Shown here: one piece after another, positions 1-12,121 of the stretch | Layout: the number at the start of each line of letters is the position of its first letter | Numbering within the stretch: the first letter of the stretch is position 1 | From: Stratiolaelaps scimitus | Taxonomy: Eukaryota; Arthropoda; Arachnida; Mesostigmata; Laelapidae | Assembly: GCA_019614645.1 (NCBI GenBank) | Contig: JABWDB010000031.1 | Location: 1,364,001-1,428,000 of the forward strand | DNA length: 64,000 nucleotides | Direction: 5' to 3' | Translations under genes and position numbers: made by a program | Notes under the pieces: generated by a model | Told to the model about the DNA's origin: nothing | The model's database searches: none | The model's input: only the letters and a program-made list of their open reading frames with translations

Positions 1-328
1 TGTATGGCAGTGAACCACCTCTATCTTGGAGTTGTGACCAGGTTTGCCACCCCTGAACAGATTAAGACGTTTGTAACTCCCTTTACAACCGGTGATCGTA
101 TCGCCTGCTACGCGCTCTCGGAACCTGGTATGCGCCGAATCGTTCGCCATTACACGAGCTCACAGTCATCTAGTTTCAAGTTCCACTCGGGATTCTGTGA
201 TTGAGTTGTCCCATTTCGATTTATGTCTAGAGTGTCGCCCGAAGACAAAACATCTGTTCGCATGGCAACAGTTTCGTTTGTTTTAATTAGAGATTTAAAA
301 GCCTCAAGAGGTTTGTCATTGCTAGAAG

Positions 329-372
<44 letters not shown>

Positions 373-3300
373 CAATGCCCTGCAGGGATGTCCACAGTTT
401 AGGGAAAACCTATGTGCTTTGTTATTTGTTAAATATGATTATCAGTAAAAAGAAAATGCACCGATTCAATCGACTTTTCGCGAGCGCATGCCATATGAAC
501 TTAATGACGACAACCTTTTAGTGCTTTCTATTGATAAATTTCAGTGCGATCGATTCTTGAATATTTGCAACTAACTGCCAGACTCAAAGTTTAGCTTAGA
601 CACATACAGAACCTCACGTCAGAAGCCGGATTCACTCGCAGTATTGCGACTGAAGTCTATACATAGGTATATATATATATATGTATATATAATTTCCTGT
701 CGTTTTCCCCCTAACAATCATTTTGCCTTTCTTAAATTCTACCAATTTCGAACAATTAAGTAACAGCTAAAACTCCATCTTTCAGGAAACGGTAGCGATG
801 CAAGTGCCGTGACAACCACAGCCACCCGCAAAGGGGATAAGGTGAACCAATATATTCGAATCAAACGTACCCATAGAACACACTAGTGTTATTGGAATCA
901 GCATCAAGAAGCAACTCAACTATCGCTTATCTTATCGTACCTATCTTAGGGTCGCAGCACTTTCACTTAACCCGACCGATCGAGCTAAACAACTAAACAA
1001 TCTAAACAATACAGTCATCTCGCAAAATGCATCGGCCGCGCATAAATGCTGACTGAAAATTACTTTACTAAACATCACACGGTATGCTGCTATTGGGGAC
1101 GGCTAACCTGGACATGTCCGGGCCGCGATCAATCGGTCGCGGCCGACTGATCGATTCCGAATTGATGGAGATAATCGCTTAGCCGCAGCTCGTTGAATTG
1201 ACCGAATAATGGATATCGTACCACTCGTCGGGAATCACAGGGAACGGGCCCTTAGATATCCTGAGTAAAGTAATATAGCAAGAAAGAGATGACACCCGAT
1301 GGAGTTACTGTTATTGTGTAAATGACTGTTGTTGCTATTGATCATGGCTGAGATAATCATGGGTGACAGTGCGATGTAGTCTCAAGATTCTGCTTTTACT
1401 GTTGTCTTTACACTGACTGTTCAAACTCCTTCGTGGCGTTGCTTCACAATAGGGTGGAGTTCTGCGGACGTAGTAAACACGCTCGAGTTTGATTTACCGA
1501 ACGGACTCACGAGCGTCCGTTGTATTTATACGATTTCAGCACACACTACTATGCTTATATATGACGGCGAATCGTTGTGGCCGTGTTATTCACCACCACA
1601 CGATAGACATGCACATGTAAACGACATCTTTTGAATGGGTGGTTACGAAATACAAGATTCGTAGGTGACTTCTTAGATGTGTCGGGGAAACCTATATATA
1701 TATATATATAACCTCCTCGACATCTCTAAATCGTTACCTAAGAAAAACGTACGTTAAATAGAATAGTGCTGTTATGTGGATTAGTCATGTAACTAGAACG
1801 ACTAACCACAATACTCCAGATTCTCCAGTTTCAGCCAGACAAAAAAAAAATATATATATATATGTAGCCATGTCAACAACTTCGAATAGAAGCAGTTCGT
1901 CCTTCGTGGGGCTTGATCTGTATTTCCTGCTGCCGCCCACCCGTTGCGTGATAAACTGAATTCGCTAGAGTTTGCCATTTGCGGCAATAAGTGCTTCTGG
2001 AAATGAGGTCAAATACTTTTTAGGTCGTTGTGTGTTGTTGTTCTGCCCGTATGCTACATCCCCTTAGCGATTATAAATCTATCCTATAAAACTTACTTCC
2101 TGATTAATGGATCGTACGTTCTTCCGCACAGGGATGCGTTTATCAGCTTACAAATATATATTGCTATTGGAGCACAACAGTCCCCCATCCAAGGTGGAAA
2201 TATATGTATACTTTTTTGCTAACACGATATTCAAACGTATGACGACGGTCCAGATCATCTTGAACGGGACGAAGGCATGGATCACGAGCGCGAAAGAAGG
2301 TGAAGCCGTGTGCGTCTTTGCGACAACTGACCGCACGAAAAAACATAAAGGTTAGCATTGATTTGAACCGAATGGAGAATTAATTATGCCGCCTGCTCAT
2401 GGTTCGATTAGTCAGCCGCGATTATCCAGAAAGCGCTGAATGTGTTCACGTGAACGTTAATACCAAGTGTAGTAAAAATGCGTATCACACATTCGATGTA
2501 TGTGATTCGAGAGCTTGTGCTCGTCATAGAGAGATGTCTATCGATATATTTTGAGTCACAAATCATTGGGGAGGAGCCGGTTCGCACTCGTCCTTCTGTT
2601 CGCGTTGGGGGAATTTTGTCGTCCGCCTTATTTCCTTGGCAACAATTGCTTCCCAGGTATCGGCTGCTATCTTGTCCCGATGCCAATTCAGGGGCTTTCG
2701 AGGCCGAAATTCGAAAATAAAATGGGCATTCGAGCCTCTTCGACTGGACAACTTGTTTTTGAGGATGTCGAGATCCCTGCCGAATATCAGCTCGGAAAGG
2801 ATGGAGAGGGATTCAAGATAGCGATGAGTGGCCTTGACGGTGGACGAATCGGTAAGTGCTGGCATAAATGGTTTCGAGTTGTTTTGGAAATGGTGACTCT
2901 TTCAAGTCGACAGTACATCGACGGATGAAGTGATTGGGTTATCTTTACTGATCATTACCTCATAGAGTGAAATGACATAAACTGTATCTGTATTGATTAT
3001 ATAGAATTGGTACGGTTGAAACTGAAAGGGTTGTGACGTTTCTACTCATTTCACAATTGAAGACTACCTCAAGGTGTTGAGTCACAAGGGAGTCGATAGA
3101 ATGTTCTCATTTAAAACACTTTTCGTATACAGGTATAGCCAGCCAGGCTCTCGGTATCGGCCAGGCTGCCCTGGACTTGGCGGTTCAGTATTCGCAGGAT
3201 CGAGTATGCTTCGGCCAGCAGATCGCACGGTTACAGGCAATCCAATTCAAGTTGGCTGACATGGAAACGAGAATGAACGCTGCCCGATTGCTTACATGGC

Positions 3301-4392
3301 ATGCTGCTTGGTTGAAGGTTAGTTGTCCGCCGAAACATCGTTTCGACTTTAGTGTGGTCGCGGCTCTTCTTGCAAAGAATTTAATTTGACATTTTTCGAA
3401 CTATGCCCAGAAAAGCTAAACATTTTTTCAAGATTTTTCGTACAACTTTTACGTGGAGTAAAAAAGAACTACCGCAGACGTTTATTACTATTATTGCCAT
3501 TGTTGTCGACTTTATTTTCAGGATCAGGGTCTTCCGTTTGGAAAAGCGGCGTCCATGGCCAAACTGAACGCATCGGAGACGGCTAACTTCTGCGCGTACC
3601 AGGCTGTCCAGATTCTCGGTGGGATGGGATATGTCAAGGTATGCTTACCTCTAACATATTCTTCTCCTGACTTTTGTCTCTCAATTAATATGGCATTTTT
3701 TTGGAGAACGGGATAGGCGCAGTGCACTCCTTGCCAAGCGGTGGTCAGATTTCGTTGCCATCAGAGTATTTGTCCTACACGAACGAACACGATGATTAAA
3801 TTAAGCTACGGTGCAATGGATTACGATTAATTCACTTTGACAGCCTCGAGGTTCTAGATGGAATTGCGAGACAATGCAGTGTGTACACTTTGTAACTGCG
3901 ATGTCCTATCTGTTATATGGGCCATAACGTGATCTGTGTTCTTCAGTTCTTCTCTTTAATGTCTCTATTCTTTTCGAATGATTTCAATATTATTATTATT
4001 ATTATTATTATTATAGAGAAAGAAGAGTGTGGAAACTCTCACATTCATGGAACTGGTGAGGCGAATGCGAACACAGTCTTGCCATCTGTGAAGCGAAGTA
4101 AAATAATTAAGTAATATAATTATTCCATATCCCTGATACAATAGTTACACCGGGTGAGATAGACAAGTGCATCATGTAGAGCTATTCCAGGACCTTAAGC
4201 TGCGGTACCTAACACCACAGGGTAGAATTGGATCACTAACAGTAATCTGTCATTTTCATTTAGGATATGCCCGCCGAGCGGCACTTCCGCGATGCACGAA
4301 TCACTGAAATCTATGAGGGAACGTCGGAAATTCAGAGAGTTGTGATCGCTAACCATCTTCTCAAGGAGCATGCAAATCAGAGCAATGTCTGA
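1..4392 (+). CDS. ACADS: Short-chain acyl-CoA dehydrogenase, 3' part of gene (7 exons)
   Basis: Flavoprotein of mitochondrial fatty-acid beta-oxidation; it dehydrogenates short-chain acyl-CoA and passes electrons to ETF. Seven exons join in frame with GT-AG introns: 1-127, 786-841, 2254-2350, 2657-2851, 3133-3317, 3522-3638 and 4264-4392, giving 301 residues and TGA. The known family is about 410 residues, so roughly the first 110 (transit peptide and N-terminal helical domain) lie before base 1. Visible blocks, in order: LSEPGNGSDA (FAD/substrate region, across the first intron), [46 protein letters not shown] and [13 protein letters not shown]. The catalytic base of the family is the Glu of YEG, codon 4315-4317, and it is present. 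The long first two introns carry (AT)n runs. No frameshift is seen. Naming as the short-chain member rather than another acyl-CoA dehydrogenase rests on recalled similarity along the whole length. Confidence 0.93.
334..369. repeat. (AT)n microsatellite in ACADS intron
   Basis: A pure TA dinucleotide run of about 36 bases lies inside the first intron visible here. Shorter (TA)n runs occur in the next intron near 670 and 1690. Confidence 0.95.
3989..4014. repeat. (ATT)n microsatellite in last ACADS intron
   Basis: About nine TTA/ATT units lie in the intron between 3639 and 4263. Confidence 0.9.
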
Positions 4393-5234
4393 CAAGTGTC
4401 CCCTTTTGAGGGGCTGTTAATCAGCCTGCAGTAGTCGAAATTATACTCTCAATTCGGTGGCAGGGCAGTGCCAACCTCGTCTATACGTCACGAGCGTGCT
4501 CAATGATGCGTCCTTTATTCGCGTGTCGACAGGCATTTGGCATATGTTGGCAAATTCAACCTATATAATACGACGATCACAGTCCATTGCATAATACTGC
4601 CGTTGATGAGGTGACCTGAGCTAGGTTTTTGAAATACAATGTCTCATTGAGCTAAGCATGTGCCAATAGAAGAGAACTACGTTTTTTTTTGCAATTTGAA
4701 AAAAAACATGAATATCAGTTGATATCGAAATAGAGGGAGATCGACTATAGAGTGTGTTTGGTATACAGTTTTTCGGCCCATTTACTGTTTATATTGATGA
4801 TTGAAATTGCCTTGAATCATTCATAAACCTGCTATATGACTCTGAGTGAGACGTGAAAATATCGTGTATATGAAGCGAGACCGTTTTTAACCCTCAATGT
4901 TAAGCTATTTGTCTCTAATAGTGGGCCTACTGTTTTGGTCGCTTAGAACTTGTTCTAAACTGTAGATAATTTGAAATTTGTAGATATTCTCAATATTTTT
5001 TTTTGTTATTGCGCGCTTCTTACTGTGTCGCCAGTGCAGTGGCCGTTAAGTGTATTCGATAGAATCTAACTACAAGTAAAATCGAAAAATAGTGTCATTT
5101 TTGTTCATAGAGAGAGAGAGAGACTTAGACAATATTGTGATTAAAATACATGCGATGTATCGAATATATAACTACAGTGTTTTCTCTACAATACACGCAT
5201 AGCGATGGGGCTTGGCTGCGCTAAACTCCAGCTT
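4393..5234. other. Downstream flank of ACADS, no gene seen
   Basis: This is the 3' UTR and intergenic DNA after the TGA. I see no canonical AATAAA close to the stop, so the transcript end is unresolved. There is a short (AG)n tract near 5110 and no open frame of interest. Confidence 0.5.
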
Positions 5235-5297
5235 TCTTCCCGATTGGACGTGTCCGAGCTAATCATTCTTCCCGATTGGACGTGTCCGAGCTAATAA
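5235..5297. repeat. 32-bp tandem duplication
   Basis: The unit starting CTTCCCGATTGGACGTGTCC occurs twice with a period of 32 bases (from 5236 and 5268) and is essentially identical. It is a local duplication with no coding sense. Confidence 0.9.
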
Positions 5298-5394
5298 GTA
5301 GTAATTACTGGAGACTGTAGACATATGAACAGTTGACCTTCAGGAAATTCTAGGCTGTCGACTGCCTGCGTGCCAATCTGCATGAAGATTATTA

Positions 5395-6100
5395 TTAGGT
5401 TGGGCCATAAGTTCCCGCCGTTTGTTTGAACCTGCTGCCCTCTCCACGAAGGTCCCTCTGCACTTCTTTTGAACCCGACTGGTTTCGAAGGTTTGTTCGC
5501 GCTGTGAACTGGATTTCAAGTCGAAATCAGGCTCCAAAGATGGAGATTCCAGGCAATAAACAAGTGCATTTCCGACACCTGCTTTTTTCGGCTTTCGCCG
5601 TGGTCTGGCCGCCTCCGCTACAGCAAGGGCGACTTTTAGAAAACCCAGTTGCATCGTGTAAACGAGGCTATTCAGATGAAAAGACGACAAAAGACCCGAC
5701 AGGCGAGGCCCAGTCATCCTCCTCTACAACAACGCAAGGCCGCACACCGTGAGAAACACCAAAGCGAGACTTGAAGCGTTCGAATCGGAAATTTTTGCGC
5801 ACCCACCATATTCGCCAGACCTTGCTCCAACAGATTACCACCTATTTCTTTCACTGGCGAACTTTTTGAGTGACTGCCATTTCGACGATTCAGAGGACCT
5901 TGAACGGGGGTTGGTCTCCTTTTTCAACACAAAAAAACAATTTTTTTGGAAAATGGAATCCATCAGCTTATTGAAAGGTGGGAGGAGTTCATGAACAACA
6001 ACGGAGAGCACATAATAAATATGTGAATTGGTTTAAATCGATTTGAGTGAGTCATTTTTCCTTAGTTCATGAAACGGCGGGAACTTATGGCCCAACGTAA
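5395..6100 (+). mobile_element. Internally deleted mariner transposon with intact inverted ends
   Basis: The left end 5395-5423 and right end 6072-6100 are 29-base inverted repeats differing at one base (TTAGGTTGGGCC on the left against TTACGTTGGGCC on the reversed right end). TA dinucleotides flank both sides (5393-5394 and 6101-6102), as expected for mariner target duplication. The element is 706 bp against about 1.3 kb for full mariners, so roughly half the interior is missing. It lies about 1 kb after the ACADS stop. With both ends preserved it resembles a non-autonomous element that could be moved in trans. Confidence 0.93.
5540..6026 (+). pseudogene. Mariner transposase remnant (N-terminus joined to C-terminus by deletion)
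   Basis: The start at 5540 gives MEIPGNKQVHFRHLLFSAF, a mariner-type N-terminus. The frame then leaves the family around 5600 and resumes near 5700 with ILLYNNARPHT, where the family has HDNARPHT. The second catalytic Asp of the D,D34D triad therefore reads Asn. The third block HPPYSPDLAPTDYHLF (5800-5850) keeps its Asp. A one-base frameshift in the A/T homopolymers near 5930-5960 precedes the usual C-terminal stretch ERWEEFMNNNGEHI, ending at TGA 6024-6026. Deletion, frameshift and the lost catalytic Asp make it inactive. Confidence 0.88.
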
Positions 6101-6109
6101 TAGCAACGG

Positions 6110-6148
6110 CAGAATAGGAGGTTGTGTGCCCTGCAACCTCCTATTCTG
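6110..6148. repeat. 15-bp perfect inverted repeat beside the mariner
   Basis: The arm CAGAATAGGAGGTTG (6110-6124) is exactly reverse-complemented at 6134-6148, with a 9-base loop. It begins nine bases after the right end of the mariner. Confidence 0.9.
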
Positions 6149-6252
6149 CTGTAGCATGAATGGTATACATTTATATACATATATATATTTTTTTAATAAC
6201 ATTCAGTTTCTCTCCATTAACTTCGACCAATAATTCAGTCCGGCATCAATTC

Positions 6253-6336
6253 TTGAGCTGACCTTCAGCTGTTCTCCTATGTGACAGGCCTCAGACCTTT
6301 TAAAGGCCTTTTAAACCTGTCGTACCTGGCTGAAAG
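6253..6336 (-). repeat. Copy of SINE-A 3' module
   Basis: It shares CTATGTGACAGGCCTCAG and CGTACCTGGC with the complete SINE at 27190-27447, in the same orientation (reverse of the SINE). The tRNA-like head is absent, so it is truncated. It is followed by an (AT)n run. Confidence 0.75.
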
Positions 6337-6341
6337 TTTAG

Positions 6342-6344
<3 letters not shown>

Positions 6345-6372
<28 letters not shown>
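6345..6372. repeat. (AT)n microsatellite
   Basis: A TA run of about 28 bases directly follows the SINE-A module copy. Confidence 0.95.
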
Positions 6373-7175
6373 CTATACTGGGATCAAACGGCCCTTGCCC
6401 TTCAACACTGTATGGGTCTAGTATGTAAATAAACCGCAACACATTGCGGCTGTGGATACCCAGGGTTAACATCACCTTTCCACCCTTTACGTTACATAAC
6501 ATAAAAATTATTCTGCTAATATTACCGACGTTTGTAGATCAAATCCGGATTTTTTTTCGTTACAGTTTTATATATTATATATTTTTTTTATTTATAATTT
6601 TTTTTTATAATTATCGTTTCTAATAATCCTGTTCTACTTTCTACTGTGTTCCATGTGCCAGTTAATCGTTTGCCTTCAGACTTGAGAAGTGATCTCCTCT
6701 TCAACTGTTCAAGCAGGGGTCACAGACAAACCAAGAAACAAAGCGCACACATGATCTATCTTGCCATTTTTGCCAAGGTACCCCTATCGAATGGGATTTT
6801 ATCCAGTTAAGGGAAATTTCCGGTTGTATTCGTAAATACAATTGCATTATCAGGAGGCTAACATTATAGCTAGATTTGAACAAATGTGTGTTGTAATGAC
6901 AAATAACTTAATAATTTGTTATAGTTGGCGGCCCGAACTTTGACAATTTCGACGAGCTCTACCAATTTTCAGAACAGACCGAGTACATCATTTGTTAGCT
7001 TAGCGTGAACAGATGACTCCGTGGCTTGTTGTTTTTTGCTACAAATTATACCATACAGAATGATCGCGATTAGTTTAGGATTCGGCTGTTAAGCCCATAT
7101 ATTGGCGTGGCTTGTATCGCAAGGAGTAAGCTCTTCGTCACGTCACATTAGATAACCCCCACGTGTGTACTTATT
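6373..7175. other. Intergenic, no gene seen
   Basis: AT-rich DNA with T-runs near 6550-6610. I see no supported coding region. Confidence 0.5.
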
Positions 7176-7484
7176 GTGGCAGGTGAATCGAGTTTGAGGT
7201 CGAAACATGGAATGGGTGTAGTACTGCTGCTGCCGAGAGTAGTTCCTAGCTTCGTGACCACATCGGATGCTGGCATCAACGTGAACAGGACATTCTTTGA
7301 GGAAGTAATGTCGGCACTAAAGAGAATACAAATTGATATCAGGAAGTCTAAAGCAGATTATGATGCCGAGTTTCAGTCGATCTATGACATTTTTATATCT
7401 AATGAGAACCGCAAAGCCCGTCGAAACCCCTTTTGTATCAGGGGCTCGCATTTTGTAATATCGTTTATGTATGCGCACCAATAA
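7176..7484 (+). other. Unrecognised ORF, possible exon or decayed gene
   Basis: An open stretch of 102 codons has protein-like composition in its second half (INVNRTFFEEVMSALKRIQI followed by a charged helix-like segment with many Asp, Lys and Arg). A good acceptor-like TGTGGCAG lies at the very start (about 7175-7182). I recognise no domain and no matching neighbouring exon. It may be an isolated exon, a processed remnant or chance. Confidence 0.2.
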
Positions 7485-9009
7485 TTAGCATTAATTTCTG
7501 TCATTATTATTATGATCGCTACCCGTTGTCCATTCATAGTCTTCCGTCTCCGTGGTGTATCCGTCTGTGTAGACGGAGATGACTGCCGAATGTTGTAGAC
7601 GACAACTGGATCATTTCGACGTTAATCTCGTGTAAAAACGTTAAATCAAGTCGCCATTAAGTTCATCGATTGGACCAAATAGCGGCCAAATAGTTGGCTT
7701 ATATCTATTTTTATCCATGGTTACCCTCGGTATGATTTTAATCACGGCACGCTGAACAACAACGAAATTGCTAGGCTAGAAACGGCCGCGGTAGCGTGGT
7801 ATAGATTATCTATTTTATACCACGCTAATGGGTGCCGAGCTGCTGCCTAATTGAATAGGCTGTAAAATGTTCATAGTTCGTAGTCAATACGTAATAACGT
7901 ACGACGACAATAAAACGTGTATATTATTCCCTGATGATTTATCAGTTTCACTAAACGCATTACGCCTGATATCGATAGAGGGCGCTTGAACGCCGTTGAA
8001 CACTAATTTACTCAATGGATCGGCACGTGCTAGTTAGTGGTCGTCAAACCAACAAAGTCGTCCATAGCTGCCGATGGGAAATGCTCATTACTAGGCATTC
8101 GCACATGACGTTCGTTGAGGGGAATATTTGAAGAGCAAAAAACAAACCGGTCATTAACTGCACCTCCCCGCACCCGTCTCTCTCTCCCGGATACGCGCGC
8201 TCAAGCTACTTGCAAATACAATTCGAAGCGGAACAGATCTGAACTGATTGCAACCCGTTATTGACAAATGTATATGCTACATAAGAAATGCCCAATCAAA
8301 TTGCGGATTATCAAAACAGTTTCGAACACTTGAGCTAATTTCCTCGAAGGAGTCATCATAGAACAGGACATCATAAGTCAACAGGACATCATGTGATTTG
8401 AGAAGCCAATGGAAAACACAAGAAAAACGTGGGGGGAAACGTGGTTTATTATTTGCCGGAGCTTCAATTTGAGATGAACGCATGACATTAATCAATTTTT
8501 TAACATTGTCGTAAAATGTGAGGAGAACATGCAATTTGTGCCTTCTGGTGTCAATTTCTGGTGTCAACCACCCACCACGTATGAACGTCTCCTGAGAGGG
8601 GTTTCACATCGGCGCTTAAACACCAAAATGGTCTGGTCCCATGACACTGAAGTGTCTGTGTATGCCGCAACATACAACAGTCTATGTAAACAAGATCATC
8701 GATCTGTAGCCGTCCCAGCTTTTCCTTTATCGGGCGACGCACGTTTTAGATGAGGCGTTTGGAAATATCCTTGCCGAACGAAGCTAAGCATTTTCTATAC
8801 GAAGCAAAGACCTCATCACTCGAAGGAGCTGACAAGTAGCCAAAAAGTGAACATAATCAAGGTAAATCGGAAATGAAAAGCAAACGGGATCGAATTGCCT
8901 TGTCGTTTATAAGGCCCCGTTATTCATTAGCGAAAATATAGCGTATATAGGAACGTCGATGTAGAGTACCGAGAAGAGCCTACTCTAGATGGGTTAAGCA
9001 TTAAAGATT
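7485..9009. other. Intergenic, one small hairpin
   Basis: No supported gene. TAGCGTGGTATA (7792-7803) is exactly inverted at 7816-7827 with a 12-base loop. Short open frames around 8277-8753 on both strands look like chance. Confidence 0.5.
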
Positions 9010-9055
9010 TTATCGATTTATTAAAGAAACTGCAGTTCTCCAATGCTAAGGTCGG
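9010..9055 (-). repeat. SINE-B tail fragment
   Basis: The pattern of a TTTATT start, AAACTGCAGTT and CAATGCTAAG parallels the 3' part of the complete SINE-B at 15252-15395 in the same orientation. It is short and diverged. Confidence 0.5.
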
Positions 9056-9076
9056 CCCGATTTATAATAATGCGAA

Positions 9077-9078
<2 letters not shown>

Positions 9079-9121
<43 letters not shown>

Positions 9122-9147
9122 TCGAGAAAGAGAGAGAGAGAGAGAGG
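9079..9147. repeat. (AT)n then (AG)n compound microsatellite
   Basis: A TA run of about 40 bases is followed by an AG run of about 20 bases. Confidence 0.95.
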
Positions 9148-9664
9148 CTGGAAAACCTCTCTGGTGTACTGGATCCTATAATAGTGATAAGAGAAGGAAG
9201 ACGTATAAAGTGTTGATGTAATATTGCGTACATGAATTCGAAAGCGTGGGCTTTCCGTGCGGATAGCAGTAATGGCAGGTTTTGTATGCTGAGTAATTGA
9301 AACGATGGGTGCAAAATACCGACAAATGGAAACTGGTCATGTAGCGTGTGCGTAGAAGACAGTAGAACGACACGTTGCGATAGAATCGAACGTGTTTAGG
9401 ATAAAAATGTGGCGGTAAAAGATGCTCGGGGTAGGTTTCAGTGCAGATAGATTTACAATGGAAAGGAAAGTAATTAAGTGAGTAGAAACACCGACGTGGC
9501 GCGAAGCACGAATAATGTGATAAATAATAATGCACAAATGTCAAATATATTACACTACACGTTATTGCGCGCAATCATACAATGATACGATGTTCCAGCA
9601 GCTTGCGTGTGAGGTAAACACAGAAAGCGTTTCTGAGAAAAAATAGCACTATGGAAGGAATGGT

Positions 9665-9668
<4 letters not shown>

Positions 9669-9709
<41 letters not shown>
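9669..9709. repeat. (AT)n microsatellite
   Basis: A pure TA run of about 41 bases. The minus-strand frames crossing it encode only Tyr-Ile repeats and are not genes. Confidence 0.95.
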
Positions 9710-9712
<3 letters not shown>

Positions 9713-10340
9713 GGTGCAATGGGTGGGTGGTTACATACTTTGCGTGTTAGTTCGTGTGTGTGTAGTGACCATGTCACAGTCGAATTTATACTGGTTGTTG
9801 CTCCATAACTTCGTAGTGGAAACTTAGTGAACATAGAATCATAGCTGAGTTTATACTTTCTATTCAGAATGAAAAGAAGTCATACGGTACACGATAAAAC
9901 ATAGAAGAAAAACCATCGGATTGCTTCGATTCGTGAAGGATCAGCCAGAATCGTAATACGAGTAATATCTTTGCCCATTTCTATAGCTACGGTGGAACTC
10001 CATACCTATTCACAATAATTCCCGCTTAAAGCTGACCCGGTCTGGTTCACTGTTCACGATCGTGTCAAGGATTTTTATTATTTTTTTGTTTTATTGACTG
10101 TCCTATTATTAATTAAGTGTTTAATAACATTATGAAGTTGCTGAATTAATATGCAAATGTGTGCCTGTAATGGCCTCCCTTAGGCGATATTCCCGTCTCA
10201 CCCGTCGTCAACTCTCGGATCCTTGTCCCATTGACACCTGATAACTGCAACAACTACTGTGATTATATGACATACGATATCTTGATGTCGTTGCGTAATT
10301 TGTATACTTCCCACTATATGAGCGAACATCGCCAATGAGG
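9710..10340. other. Intergenic, no gene seen
   Basis: No supported coding region, RNA gene or repeat between the microsatellite and the minisatellite. Confidence 0.5.
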
Positions 10341-10348
10341 TCCATGAC

Positions 10349-10612
10349 TTTTTTTTGAAAATGAGTTTCTTTTTTGTCGGTCCATTTTTTTTGAAAATGA
10401 GTTTATTTTTTGTCGGTCCATGAGTTTTTTTTGGAAATGAGTTTTCTTTTTGTCGGTCCATGAGTTTTTTTTGAAAATAAAGTTTTTTTTGTCGGTCCAT
10501 GAGTTTTTTTTGAGAATGAGTTTGTTTTTTGTCGGCCCATGTGTTTTTTTTGAAAATGAGTTCCTGTTTTGTCGGTCCATGAGTTTCTTTTTTGTCGGTC
10601 GAAAGCAAACTT
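10349..10612 (-). repeat. Minisatellite with about 40-bp unit, six to seven copies
   Basis: The phrase TTTTTGTCGGTCCATG recurs, with GTCGG at 10376, 10412, 10452, 10491, 10531, 10571 and 10594. Spacings are 36, 40, 39, 40, 40 and 23. Units vary in T-run length and by a few substitutions. On the minus strand all three frames stay open through the array and read repeats such as KKTHGPTKNKL. I treat this as a low-complexity effect of the A-rich strand rather than a gene. Confidence 0.9.
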
Positions 10613-10649
10613 TTTTTTAGTAGTATAAGCCATTTTACATCGCCTCATC

Positions 10650-12068
10650 TAGAAACGGCCCGTAACGAAATAAAAACTGAGATAACATTGAGCATGACGG
10701 TACAGTGGGATTTAATAATTAAATGCATTACGCAACCTAATCGTGCCATCGTTAGGATTACTCTGATAATTTTGAGATGAATCACATGCAAGTGAAAACG
10801 TTATTTTTTCACCTATTATTTGAATTTTCTTATTAGAATTTGTGTTCATTGGAAAGTATTCGTGATAATTAAAATTATTATGTCTAATTTAAAGTTAAAA
10901 ATTTTAAAAAAAGTACAAAATATTCTATCATCTGTTCTGCCGCCGTTGGGGTTAACCGCAGCCTTAGTATACAGCTAAAACGAAGTCATCTATCTTTTAA
11001 TATAATTCGTGTGCAAATAGGCTGTCGAATTAGACGAGCCAATTCTCCTCCTGCCTTCGGAAGGAGCTCTAATCTCTATGGTGTAACATTTCTCATTTGT
11101 CACTAGATACTGTGCTAATTGTTTATATGTCGTGTATTGGCTCGTCACCGTAATTCGTATTTCACACAACATTAAGTTTGTCACGTAACTCGTAACATGC
11201 GTGCCAGAAGTACTTTAATTAGGAACAGAAATATATAGAAATATAAATATCGTTAATTTTACATTCGTAAATTGATGTCCACTAAAGGAACAATATAGTA
11301 CTTCAAATAATATAATAAATATGTTCGTGTGCATTAAGGACATTTCTCTCATATCAGTGCGGAAATATAAGACGGTCTGATTCTGTGATCCTATATATAT
11401 ATATATATGGAACTCAGTCCATGTTTCAAGCATTTTATATTCATTCATGCCCTAATATTGAACATTCAGTAGGCCAACTAATGTTTAGTAAGTCTGAAAA
11501 TGCCGATGAGATATCTTAGGCACGTTTAACAGCCTGGTACTGCGTTTATAAGTTCACCAATCAACAAAGGGGCCATTCGGTTGGTGAGTGTCTTGGGCTG
11601 CTTTTGACGTCGACACAGTCCGATATCACCTGATTCGCAAGCGCCAACTGGCGGCGTCAGCGAAAAGGCTGTCCTGAAGGTTTATCCGTTTGTCTCGTCT
11701 CGCAATCATTTACCGTGGGTTATCTTATCTTATCTAGATCTCATCTTATCATCTCGCCTTTGGCTTGTAAGGCTCAATCGTATCAGACTGACCCTACGAA
11801 AGTGAGCTCCAACGACCGGTGTGGCTACTACCGATGCAGAACTAAATAATTTATTTAATTTAATAATACTAGCGTTACATTAGACGGAAGGACACCTGTA
11901 TACTACTCAAATATTGTAGTCTCAGGATATGTATGACCACTGGGCTAAAATAGAATTCATAAAAATATAACTGAAGGTTCGTAGTCGCTGTGTCGATGTC
12001 GTGCATCAATTTGAGATGGAAAGAAGTCACAACCCGTAGTGTTTCGGACCTGCCAAAGCGTTGTATAA

Positions 12069-12069
<1 letters not shown>
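10650..12069. other. Intergenic, no gene seen
   Basis: AT-rich DNA with a short (AT)n run near 11393-11408 and a TTATC-rich patch near 11716-11750. No supported gene. Confidence 0.5.

Positions 12070-12119
<50 letters not shown>
12070..12119. repeat. (AT)n microsatellite, about 50 bases
   Basis: One of the longest pure TA runs in the window. Confidence 0.95.

Positions 12120-12121
<2 letters not shown>

Noticed and set aside
9649..9834. Tyr-Ile repeat open frames
   Set aside because: They are translations of (AT)n microsatellites, as also at 9079, 30346 and elsewhere.
10349..10612. CRISPR-like array
   Set aside because: The units are contiguous and similar throughout, with no unique spacers between constant repeats; it is a minisatellite in animal DNA.
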